Shown here piece by piece: positions 6,774 to 12,551 of a stretch of DNA of 12,551 nucleotides. The position numbers were made by a program, and so were the translations under genes. The stretch lies in the NCBI GenBank assembly GCA_002414505.1, contig DHZF01000006.1, forward strand, positions 21,795 through 34,345. The letters are read 5' to 3'. Positions within the stretch are counted from its first letter, which is position 1; every line of letters starts with the position of its first letter. The DNA is from Hyphomonas sp. UBA5111. GTDB taxonomy: Bacteria > Pseudomonadota > Alphaproteobacteria > Caulobacterales > Hyphomonadaceae. A model generated the notes under the pieces. The model was not told the origin of the DNA and made no database searches. It worked only from the letters and a program-made list of their open reading frames with translations.

Positions 6774-7790
6774 ATGGCCGTCGATTCTGGTGTATTGTCT
6801 GATCATGAGATTGAAGCGCTGGTGGGCGCCGAGGCGATCCGGTCAGACCTGCCGCTGGACGAGGGCCAGGTCCAGCCGGCCAGCCTCGATCTTCGTCTTG
6901 CTGAGGATGCCTACCGGCTGAGGGCCAGCTTCCTGCCCGGCAAGGACCGCACCGTCGCCGAGATGTTGCAGGAACCGGGCATCCACATGCACCGGATCGA
7001 TTTGACCAAGGAAGGCGCGGTGCTGGAGACGGGCTGCGTGTACCTGGTGCCCCTGATGGAATCGCTGCGCCTGCCGGCGGGGATTGCGGCGCGCGCCAAT
7101 CCGAAAAGCTCCACGGGCCGGATCGACGTGTTCACGCGCCTCGTGACCAATCGCTCGCGCGCCTTCGATGAAGTGCCGACCGGATATTCCGGGCCGCTCT
7201 ATCTGGAGGTCAGCCCGCGCACCTTCCCGATCATGGTGCGCCCCGGTGACCGGCTGGCGCAGATCCGTTTCAAGCGGAAGAAGCCGGAAACGCTGAAGGA
7301 GAAAGTGGTCTCGATTGATCTGGAATCGGCCGGTGACCAGCCGGTCGGCTACAGGGCTAAGCATCATTCCGGGATCGTCGATCTGCGCGGGATTGGCGCG
7401 CATGAGGCGAGCCAGTTCTGGGAGCCGGTCTGGCCGCGCGACGGCCGGATTGTTCTGAACCCGGAGGAATTCTACATCCTGGTCAGCCGCGAGACGGTGA
7501 AGGTGGGCGCGATGGAGGCAGCTGAGATGGCGCCGATCGCGCCGGAGCTGGGCGAATTCCGCGCGCATTATGCGGGCTTCTTCGATCCGGGCTTCGGCAC
7601 CAATACGGGCGGCAGCCGCGCCGTGCTGGAAGTGCGCTCGCGGGATGTTCCCTTTATCCTCGAACATGGCCAGCCGGTCGCCAAGCTGGTCTATGAAAGC
7701 ATGGCGTCCAGGCCGAAGGGCCTGTATGGCGGCAAGGGTTCGAACTATCAGGGGCAGGGCCTCAAACTGTCCAAACATTTCAAGACCTGA
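6774..7790 (+). CDS. dcd: dCTP deaminase, two-domain (tandem dUTPase-fold) form
   Basis: This 338-residue enzyme would deaminate dCTP to dUTP, feeding dTMP synthesis. It is nearly twice the roughly 190 residues of E. coli Dcd and matches the long form found in alphaproteobacteria. The first half carries the active-site pattern: ARANPKSSTGRID (residues 107-119) supplies the serine and arginine, and YSGPLYLEV (138-146) the likely catalytic E145, followed by RPGDRLAQIRF. The second half repeats the fold with HYAGFFDPGFG (265-275), AVLEV (E286) and HGQPVAKLVYE. The ATG at 6774 has AGGGG (6761-6765) 8 bases before it. A GTG at 6771 is an alternative; an in-frame TTG/ATG-free extension further left would add an unlikely cysteine-rich leader. 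The GST gene follows after 11 bases. Confidence 0.9.
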   Translation: MAVDSGVLSDHEIEALVGAEAIRSDLPLDEGQVQPASLDLRLAEDAYRLRASFLPGKDRTVAEMLQEPGIHMHRIDLTKEGAVLETGCVYLVPLMESLRLPAGIAARANPKSSTGRIDVFTRLVTNRSRAFDEVPTGYSGPLYLEVSPRTFPIMVRPGDRLAQIRFKRKKPETLKEKVVSIDLESAGDQPVGYRAKHHSGIVDLRGIGAHEASQFWEPVWPRDGRIVLNPEEFYILVSRETVKVGAMEAAEMAPIAPELGEFRAHYAGFFDPGFGTNTGGSRAVLEVRSRDVPFILEHGQPVAKLVYESMASRPKGLYGGKGSNYQGQGLKLSKHFKT

Positions 7791-7801
7791 AGGCGCATGC
7801 C

Positions 7802-8404
7802 ATGAAGCTCTATTATTCTGCCACGTCCCCTTATGCCCGCAAGGTACGGGTGCTGATTATCGAGCAGGGCTTGCAAGATGCCGTTTCGCTGGAGCGCGCG
7901 GATCCGATGGCGGAGAATGCGGCCACACGGATCGGCAATCCGCTCAGCAAGATTCCCGCGCTGGAACTGAAGGATGGCTCGCACCTGTTCGACAGTCCGG
8001 TCATCTGCGAATATCTCGACCATGAGGCCGCCGGGGAGGCGCTTCTGCCAAAGGATGGCGACCGCCGCTGGGCGGTGTTGACGGCGCAGGCGCTCGGCGA
8101 TGGCATCCTGGATGCGGCACTCAGCCTGGTCATGGAATCCCGCCGACCGGAAACGGAGCGCTCGGCCTTCTGGCAGGATCGCTGGACCGCAGCGATCCAT
8201 CGCGGTGTGGATGAGATTGCAGAGGATGTGGCGGCGGACCGGAAAGTCTTCGACCTTGGGCGGATCACATATGCCTGTGCGCTTGGCTATCTCGATTTCC
8301 GCTTGCCGGACCTCGACTGGCGCGGGCCGCATCCAAACCTCGTGACCTGGTATGACGAGATATCAGGGCGCGAGAGTTTCGTTCTGACAACGCCGCCGGA
8401 ATAG
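7802..8404 (+). CDS. Glutathione S-transferase family protein, YibF-like
   Basis: This 200-residue cytosolic protein has a thioredoxin-like GST N-domain and an all-helical C-domain. The N-domain shows TSPYARKV (residues 8-15, where S9 is the likely glutathione-activating residue), the cis-proline region NPLSKIPAL (46-54) and DSPVICEYLD (64-73) for the glutathione glutamate. The C-domain has DGILDAALSLV (100-110), ACALGYLDFR (158-167) and a terminal GRESFVLTTPP, which closely resemble what I remember of E. coli YibF. The substrate is unknown. The ATG lies 11 bases after the dcd stop, with GAAGG overlapping that stop, so the two genes are probably co-transcribed. The stop is 2 bases from that of the convergent acetyltransferase gene. 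Confidence 0.9.
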   Translation: MKLYYSATSPYARKVRVLIIEQGLQDAVSLERADPMAENAATRIGNPLSKIPALELKDGSHLFDSPVICEYLDHEAAGEALLPKDGDRRWAVLTAQALGDGILDAALSLVMESRRPETERSAFWQDRWTAAIHRGVDEIAEDVAADRKVFDLGRITYACALGYLDFRLPDLDWRGPHPNLVTWYDEISGRESFVLTTPPE

Positions 8405-8406
8405 GC

Positions 8407-8892
8407 TTACTCGTCGAGATTGAACCGCATCTCGGTGATGTAGGGCTTGAAGCCGGTTTTCTCGTAGGCGCGGATCGCGGGGTCATTGTCGCTATAGACG
8501 GTCAGGCGGATTTCCGTCAGGCCGCGCCTGCGGGCCCAGTCGAGCAAATAGTCCGTCAGGATACGGTTCAATCCCTTGCCGCGATGGTCCGGGTGCACGA
8601 ACATGAATCCCAGAAAGGCGTGATGCTCGGAGGCGACATAGGGTTTCGAGGGGCGCTTCTCGGCATAGCCCGTCGCGATGATCTCGCCCTCCAGCTCGAT
8701 GACGGCAACTTCCGCATCCTCGGAGCGGACACGCTCGCCCAGATCATAATAGCTGATCGGATCCGGCTTCAGCGTGTGGTCGTAAGGGCGCTCGGCCGAG
8801 ATGATGCCCTGCTCGCAGGCTTTCAGGGCTGGTAGATCCTTCAGCGTGGCAGACCGGGGGCGCAGGGAGGCGGGAGAAAGATGGGTGGACAT
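8407..8892 (-). CDS. GNAT family N-acetyltransferase
   Basis: This 161-residue protein has the GNAT fold, which transfers an acetyl group from acetyl-CoA to an amine on a small molecule or protein. Motif A is FMFVHPDHRGKGLNRIL (about residues 96-112); the pyrophosphate loop RGKGLN ends in asparagine, where many members have glycine or alanine. A second hallmark is NDPAIRAYEKTGFKP (136-150). The beta strand EVAVIELEGEIIATGY (61-76) precedes it. Its substrate is not recognisable; RimI-like or small-amine activities are both possible. I chose the ATG at 8892; a TTG at 8898 adds two residues and neither has a strong ribosome site. It is the last gene of the leftward run, 31 bases after the DUF3088-type gene. 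Confidence 0.82.
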   Translation of the reverse strand: MSTHLSPASLRPRSATLKDLPALKACEQGIISAERPYDHTLKPDPISYYDLGERVRSEDAEVAVIELEGEIIATGYAEKRPSKPYVASEHHAFLGFMFVHPDHRGKGLNRILTDYLLDWARRRGLTEIRLTVYSDNDPAIRAYEKTGFKPYITEMRFNLDE

Positions 8893-8923
8893 GGCCAACT
8901 TCTGCCGGACTTGGCCCGCAGCT

Positions 8924-9271
8924 TCAAGGATGCGGCGTGGGAATCCCGTGGCGAAGGGTCAGCGCGGTCAGAATTGCATCCTTGTCGTCGATGAAATGCA
9001 CGTCATCATGCTGCTTGACGCCTTGGCATCCCGTGCCCGTATCCGACAGGATCAGCACGGGCAGGGACTGATTGCCAGATCCGAGACGGCTGACCAGGTC
9101 GGCGCGGGGGCGAGGCCAGGCGATGCGGTGGATCTCGATCTGTTCGGCCAGGCGCGGGAAGGTGGTAATCAGCCCCTCTATCAGCATGCAGTGCCAGCAA
9201 TAGAAAATCTCACCCGGATAGGCCGGGTCTTCAAAGGGGGGCTGAAGGAGGAAGAGGTCATCCTTCGCCAT
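8924..9271 (-). CDS. DUF3088-like thioredoxin-fold protein with CWHC motif
   Basis: This 115-residue protein of unknown function resembles, from memory, the DUF3088 family. It opens with DLFLLQPPFEDPAYPG (residues 5-20), then FYCWHC (23-28), a CxxC pair placed where thioredoxin-fold enzymes carry their redox cysteines. NQSLPVLIL (67-75) would supply the cis-proline loop (P71), and FIDDKDAIL (93-101) is a conserved-looking end. RRIAWPRPR-like sequence appears as HRIAWPRPR (48-56). There is no signal peptide, so it should be cytosolic. A further cysteine is C82. The ATG is 6 bases after the SDR stop and the ribosome site overlaps that stop (TAAGG), so it is translationally linked to the SDR gene. 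The redox role is inferred from the motif only. Confidence 0.75.
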   Translation of the reverse strand: MAKDDLFLLQPPFEDPAYPGEIFYCWHCMLIEGLITTFPRLAEQIEIHRIAWPRPRADLVSRLGSGNQSLPVLILSDTGTGCQGVKQHDDVHFIDDKDAILTALTLRHGIPTPHP

Positions 9272-9277
9272 TCTGCC

Positions 9278-10000
9278 TTATCCCTTCGATCCGGCCAGTT
9301 CACGATAGGCGACCAATTGGCCGGTGCGCGTCTCATCCGGGCTGACCAGCTTGACCAGTTCGGCGGCGACGTCCTCCGGGGTCGGAAGGGTCATCGGGTC
9401 CTCGCCAGGCATGGCCTCGGCGCGCATGCCGGTGCGCGTGCCACCCGGATTGAACAGGTTCGCCCGTAGTTTCATGCTCTCATTCTCATCGGCCCAGCCA
9501 ATGACAAGCGCTTCCATCCCGGCCTTGGCGGCCTGGTAGGGGCCCCAGAAGGCACGCGGAGCGCGGGCCACGCTGGAGGTGACGAAGACGGCGCGCGGCG
9601 CGTCCGACTGATGCATCCAGGGCGACATGGCCCGGATCAGGTGGAAGTTCGACGTGAGGTTCACCGCAATGGTTTCCTCAAAGCTGCGCGGCCCGCACGT
9701 CTCAACCGGGCCGAGCGTGCCGAGAATGCCGGCATTGGCGACAAGGCCGTCCAGTCGGCCGAAGCGTTCGCCGATCACCTTGCCGAGGGTTTCGATGCCC
9801 TTGGTGTCTTTCAGATCCATCGGCACAAGCACGGCTTCCGACCCGGCGGCGCGGATTTCATCATCCAGCTTTTGCAGCGCTGCCTTGGAGCGGGCCACCG
9901 CGATGACGATGTTCCCCTGACGGGCAAGCTCCAGCGCGGCGGCGCGGCCAATGCCCCGCGAGGCGCCGGTAACAAGGATGAGGCGGGGGGTGTCAGTCAT
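9278..10000 (-). CDS. Short-chain dehydrogenase/reductase (SDR) family oxidoreductase
   Basis: This 240-residue classical SDR binds NAD(P) and should oxidise an alcohol or reduce a ketone of unknown identity. The motifs are complete: cofactor loop TGASRGIG (residues 11-18), VANAG (87-91), the catalytic N114 in IAVNLTSN, serine in VFVTSSVA (S142 or S143), then Y155 and K159 in GPYQAAKAG. The arginine-containing ARSKA (36-40) after the second strand hints at NADP preference. An SDR directly downstream of purF is an arrangement I remember from many alphaproteobacteria. The start is uncertain: ATG 10000 gives the usual short leader before the first strand, while ATG 10012 adds four residues; an AGG at 10013-10015 suits neither ideally. 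It leads a tight trio with the DUF3088-like and acetyltransferase genes. Confidence 0.9.
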   Translation of the reverse strand: MTDTPRLILVTGASRGIGRAAALELARQGNIVIAVARSKAALQKLDDEIRAAGSEAVLVPMDLKDTKGIETLGKVIGERFGRLDGLVANAGILGTLGPVETCGPRSFEETIAVNLTSNFHLIRAMSPWMHQSDAPRAVFVTSSVARAPRAFWGPYQAAKAGMEALVIGWADENESMKLRANLFNPGGTRTGMRAEAMPGEDPMTLPTPEDVAAELVKLVSPDETRTGQLVAYRELAGSKG

Positions 10001-10019
10001 AGAGAGTATCATCCTGTCT

Positions 10020-10120
10020 TGTCATCCCGGCCGAAGCGTAGCGGAGAGCCGGGACCCAGCCTGAAATTGCTTCTTCGGAACTGGGTCCCGGATAAATGCC
10101 CTGCATTTTCCGGGATGACA
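10020..10120. repeat. Nested palindromic intergenic repeat (GTCATCCCGG element)
   Basis: An outer inverted pair, TGTCATCCCGG (10020-10030) and CCGGGATGACA (10110-10120), encloses an inner pair, CCGGGACCCAG (10049-10059) and CTGGGTCCCGG (10081-10091). Both are perfect 11-base matches. Each half can also fold alone: TCCCGGC/GCCGGGA (10025-10031, 10048-10054), and a longer hairpin, TCCCGGA/TCCGGGA (10086-10092, 10109-10115) continuing through AAATGC/GCATTT around a CCT loop. Similar GTCATCCCGG palindromes are widespread in alphaproteobacterial intergenic DNA, from memory, so it is probably a dispersed REP-like element. It fills nearly all of the purF-SDR gap. Only one copy is in this window. Confidence 0.8.
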
Positions 10121-10146
10121 TGGCTTTTTGCCTTGAACCTTCAGAC

Positions 10147-11598
10147 TTAGGCATCGTCCAGCAGGGAGAGCTGGCGCTCCTTGTCGGATTCCGCATGTTC
10201 ATTGTCGACCAGCGGCGTCGGATAGTCGCCGGTGAAGCAATGGTCGGAGAATTGCGGCTGCATCGGGTTGCGCTGCGGCTCGCCGATGGCCGTGTAGAGG
10301 CCGGGCACGGACAAGAAGCCGAGCGAGTCGACGTTCAGTTCCTCGACCATTTCCTGATGCGTATGGATCGCTGCAAACAATTCGGACTTGGCGGCCATGT
10401 CGATGCCGTAGAAATCCGGGTTCAGGATGGGCGGGCTGGCCGAGCGGAAATGGATTTCCTTGGCGCCGGCATCGCGCACCATCTGGACGATCTTTTTCGA
10501 CGTGTTGCCGCGCACGATGGAATCGTCGACGAGAATGACACGTTTGCCTTCCAGAACGGCGCGATTGGGGCTGTGCTTCTTGGAGACCGCGCTTTGACGT
10601 CCTGTCTGGGTCGGCTGGATGAAGGTTCGGCCGACATAGTGGTTCCGGATGATACCCATCTGGAACGGGATGCCGGATGCTTCGGAAAATCCGAGTGCAG
10701 CGGGTACGCCGGAATCCGGCACCGGCACGATGACATCCGCATCGGCAGGTGTCTCGGCGGCCAGCTGGTGTCCCATGCGGCGGCGTACTTCATAGATGGA
10801 GCGGCCCTGAACGATGCTGTCCGGACGGGCGAAATAGACATATTCGAACACGCACGGGCTGGTCGGGCGCTGCGGCGCGAAACGGTAGGATTCAACGCCC
10901 TTGTCGCTGATGACGACGATTTCGCCATTGTCGACTTCGCGGACGAATTCCGCGCCGATAATATCCAGCGCACAGGTCTCTGACGCCAGCACATAGGCGT
11001 CGCCCAGCTTGCCGAGGATCAGCGGGCGCAGGCCGACCGGGTCGCGTGCGCCGACCAGCTTCTTGCCGGTCAGGCCGACCAGCGCGTAGCCGCCTTCGAT
11101 TCTCTGAAGTGCGTCCACCAGACGTGCGAGGAAATCCTTGCCCGTGCTGCGCGCCACAAGGTGCAGGATGACTTCGGTGTCCATTGTGGACTGGAAGATC
11201 GCGCCATCCTTGACGAGGTCATGACGCAGCTTGCGGGAATTGGTGAGGTTGCCATTGTGCGCGACCGCGAACCCGCCGCCAGCGAGGTCTGCGAAGATCG
11301 GCTGCACGTTCCGCAACATGGTGCGGCCCTGCGTCGAGTAGCGGTTGTGACCGATGGCAGCGTGGCCGGGCAGGCGCGTCCGGAGGTCACCCCCGAAATG
11401 CTCACCTACCATGCCCAAATGACGTTCCGAGGGGAATCGCTTGCCGTCAAAGGTAATCATTCCGCAGGCTTCCTGCCCGCGATGCTGGAGGGCATGCAAA
11501 CCAAGCGCTGTCAGCAGGCTGGCTTCATGATTTCCAAAGATACCGAAGACGCCGCATTCCTCGCGGGGCTTGTCGTCATCATGATCGAAAAGGACCAT
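10147..11598 (-). CDS. purF: Amidophosphoribosyltransferase (glutamine PRPP amidotransferase)
   Basis: This 483-residue enzyme catalyses the first committed step of purine synthesis, converting PRPP and glutamine to phosphoribosylamine. A 14-residue leader ends before EECGVFGIFG; C15 should become the N-terminal nucleophile after cleavage, as in the B. subtilis-type enzyme. The glutaminase domain shows HNRYSTQG (84-91) and HNGNLTN (114-120). The phosphoribosyltransferase domain has VILVDDSIVRGNT (354-366) for PRPP, and SLGFLSV (425-431) follows. Of the four cysteines that bind a [4Fe-4S] cluster in B. subtilis, C249 and C454 seem kept, while D395 and S451 stand at the others, so a cluster is unlikely. 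An upstream TTG/GTG extension would add an atypical 35-residue leader; ATG 11598, with AGGAG (11614-11610) 11 bases before, is preferred. It follows cvpA by 40 bases. Confidence 0.93.
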   Translation of the reverse strand: MVLFDHDDDKPREECGVFGIFGNHEASLLTALGLHALQHRGQEACGMITFDGKRFPSERHLGMVGEHFGGDLRTRLPGHAAIGHNRYSTQGRTMLRNVQPIFADLAGGGFAVAHNGNLTNSRKLRHDLVKDGAIFQSTMDTEVILHLVARSTGKDFLARLVDALQRIEGGYALVGLTGKKLVGARDPVGLRPLILGKLGDAYVLASETCALDIIGAEFVREVDNGEIVVISDKGVESYRFAPQRPTSPCVFEYVYFARPDSIVQGRSIYEVRRRMGHQLAAETPADADVIVPVPDSGVPAALGFSEASGIPFQMGIIRNHYVGRTFIQPTQTGRQSAVSKKHSPNRAVLEGKRVILVDDSIVRGNTSKKIVQMVRDAGAKEIHFRSASPPILNPDFYGIDMAAKSELFAAIHTHQEMVEELNVDSLGFLSVPGLYTAIGEPQRNPMQPQFSDHCFTGDYPTPLVDNEHAESDKERQLSLLDDA

Positions 11599-11638
11599 TT
11601 GAGACGCATCTCCTGAGTAACAGTATTGCGACACGGGC

Positions 11639-12184
11639 CTATTGCCCTGTTTTACCCTCTGAGGGAAGGGCGGCTTGCACATCTTTTCCGACTTTCGACG
11701 CATTGTCGTTCACATAATCCGCCATTTCCGCAAGCGGCGGATAGGTCATCGAGTTCCGGATGAAGTCCGGGATGCGGCTTTCATCAAGGGCAAGATTGAG
11801 AAGCACGGCAAAGAAAACAAGGGCGATGGCGCCGCGTGCGATGCCAAAGAACAGGCCGGCGAAATGGTCGAACATGCCGATCCCGTCCGCGCCTTGGATG
11901 TTCTTGGACAGGCGCTGGCCAAACCAGGCGACCAGGACATAAACGATGATGAACGCGACCACGACGAGCGCGAGGTCGCCGAGCAACGGGTCCACCCCTT
12001 CCGGCACCAGCGTGCGCACACTGCCTGCGAAGAAGCGACGGGCGTAAAACGCGGCGGCCAGGGCGGCGATGAAGGAGCCGAGCGTCGCGATTTCGCGCAG
12101 GAAGCCTCTCGCAAATGCCATGATCGCCGAGATCACGATGACCGCAACGGCGATGGCGTCAAAAGCTGTAATGGACTCAAGCAT
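11639..12184 (-). CDS. cvpA: CvpA family membrane protein
   Basis: This 181-residue inner-membrane protein belongs to the CvpA (colicin V production) family, known in E. coli for a location before purF and for effects on colicin V secretion and envelope stress; its molecular role is unclear. Four hydrophobic segments lie at about residues 5-26, 32-54, 68-90 and 105-133, followed by a polar tail. The family pattern ARGFLREI (25-32) after the first segment and DHFAGLFFGIARG (106-118) before the last are clear. The ATG overlaps the end of radA by 8 bases (ATGCTTGA), which suggests coupled translation, and purF begins 40 bases downstream. Confidence 0.92.
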   Translation of the reverse strand: MLESITAFDAIAVAVIVISAIMAFARGFLREIATLGSFIAALAAAFYARRFFAGSVRTLVPEGVDPLLGDLALVVVAFIIVYVLVAWFGQRLSKNIQGADGIGMFDHFAGLFFGIARGAIALVFFAVLLNLALDESRIPDFIRNSMTYPPLAEMADYVNDNASKVGKDVQAALPSEGKTGQ

Positions 12185-12551
12185 TTTGGGCGTCCGGAGC
12201 GAGAATGTGGGCGAGGTCGATAAGCCGTTTAATTGGAGTGATCGTCAAGCCATCCACTGAAGTCGGACTGCCTTCTGGCACATAGGCGTGGGTGAAACCA
12301 AGGCGTGCCGCTTCCTTCAGTCGCTGTTCCATCCGGGCCACCGGGCGCACCGCGCCGGACAGCGCCACTTCGCCGAAGAATACGGTCCGGTCGGGCACCG
12401 GCGTGTCGGCAAGAGAGGTCAGCAGCGCCGCGGCCGCGCCAAGGTCACCGGCTGGCTCGCCAATGCGATAGCCGCCTGCCACCGAGAGGTAGACATCCAT
12501 GCCCGACAGGCTGATCCCGCAGCGCGCTTCCAGCACGGCGAGCAGCATGGC
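12177..12551 (-). CDS. radA: DNA repair protein RadA, C-terminal part (partial)
   Basis: The last 124 codons and TGA stop of radA are present; the gene continues beyond the right edge. RadA is a RecA-like helicase that drives branch migration in recombinational repair. The visible part is its Lon-protease-like C-terminal domain: LAVLEARCGISLSGMDVYL, VAGGYRIGEPAGDLG and VFFGEVALSGAVRPV, ending in a region containing LGFTHAYVPEGS. The zinc finger, Walker A and KNRFG motifs are outside the window. The serine/lysine pair for Lon-type proteolysis cannot be judged from this fragment. It overlaps cvpA by 8 bases and is the first visible gene of the leftward radA-cvpA-purF run. Confidence 0.9.
   Translation of the reverse strand, partial: AMLLAVLEARCGISLSGMDVYLSVAGGYRIGEPAGDLGAAAALLTSLADTPVPDRTVFFGEVALSGAVRPVARMEQRLKEAARLGFTHAYVPEGSPTSVDGLTITPIKRLIDLAHILAPDAQNA

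Noticed and set aside
10096..10983. A 295-codon open frame on the + strand across purF, and another at 11161-11616
   Set aside because: Both are antisense to clear purF coding sequence, show low-complexity charged composition and have no family resemblance.

Overview
This GC-rich, gene-dense window looks like chromosomal DNA from an alphaproteobacterium. Hyphomonadaceae or a near relative is my best guess, from gene content and order rather than any marker gene. The indications are a radA-cvpA-purF-SDR gene order, a metZ-apaG pair, a double-length dCTP deaminase, a BepA-like M48 protease beside a ScsC/DsbA-like oxidoreductase, and a GTCATCCCGG/CCGGGATGAC palindromic intergenic element. I see no tRNA, rRNA, CRISPR, insertion sequence or phage genes, and no stretch over 300 bases without a gene.

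Layout, left to right. (1) 1-2726, + strand: the tail of a periplasmic iron-binding protein, then the permease (TTG start, 6 bases after the stop) and the ATPase (ATGA overlap) of an Fe(III)-type ABC importer. (2) 2819-5048, + strand: two exported envelope-maintenance proteins, an M48 zinc protease with TPR repeats and a CGWC thiol oxidoreductase with a ScsC-like N-terminal helix. (3) 5065-6708, - strand: metZ (methionine biosynthesis) followed by apaG. (4) 6774-8404, + strand: divergent from metZ, a two-domain dCTP deaminase and a YibF-like glutathione S-transferase. (5) 8407-12551, - strand: transcribed leftward, radA (3' end only), cvpA, purF, a structured palindromic repeat, an SDR oxidoreductase, a DUF3088-type CWHC protein and a GNAT acetyltransferase.

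Most genes are housekeeping: iron uptake, envelope quality control, methionine, pyrimidine deoxynucleotide and purine synthesis, and DNA recombination. I do not see a clearly new multi-gene system. The best leads are: a pair of cysteines in the zinc-binding helix of the M48 protease, the only cysteines in that protein, encoded next to a periplasmic thiol oxidoreductase; a nested intergenic element between purF and the SDR gene with two competing folds; the uncharacterised CWHC protein; a dCTP deaminase whose second half seems to have lost one catalytic motif; and a PurF that keeps the cleavable leader but seems to lack most iron-sulfur cysteines.
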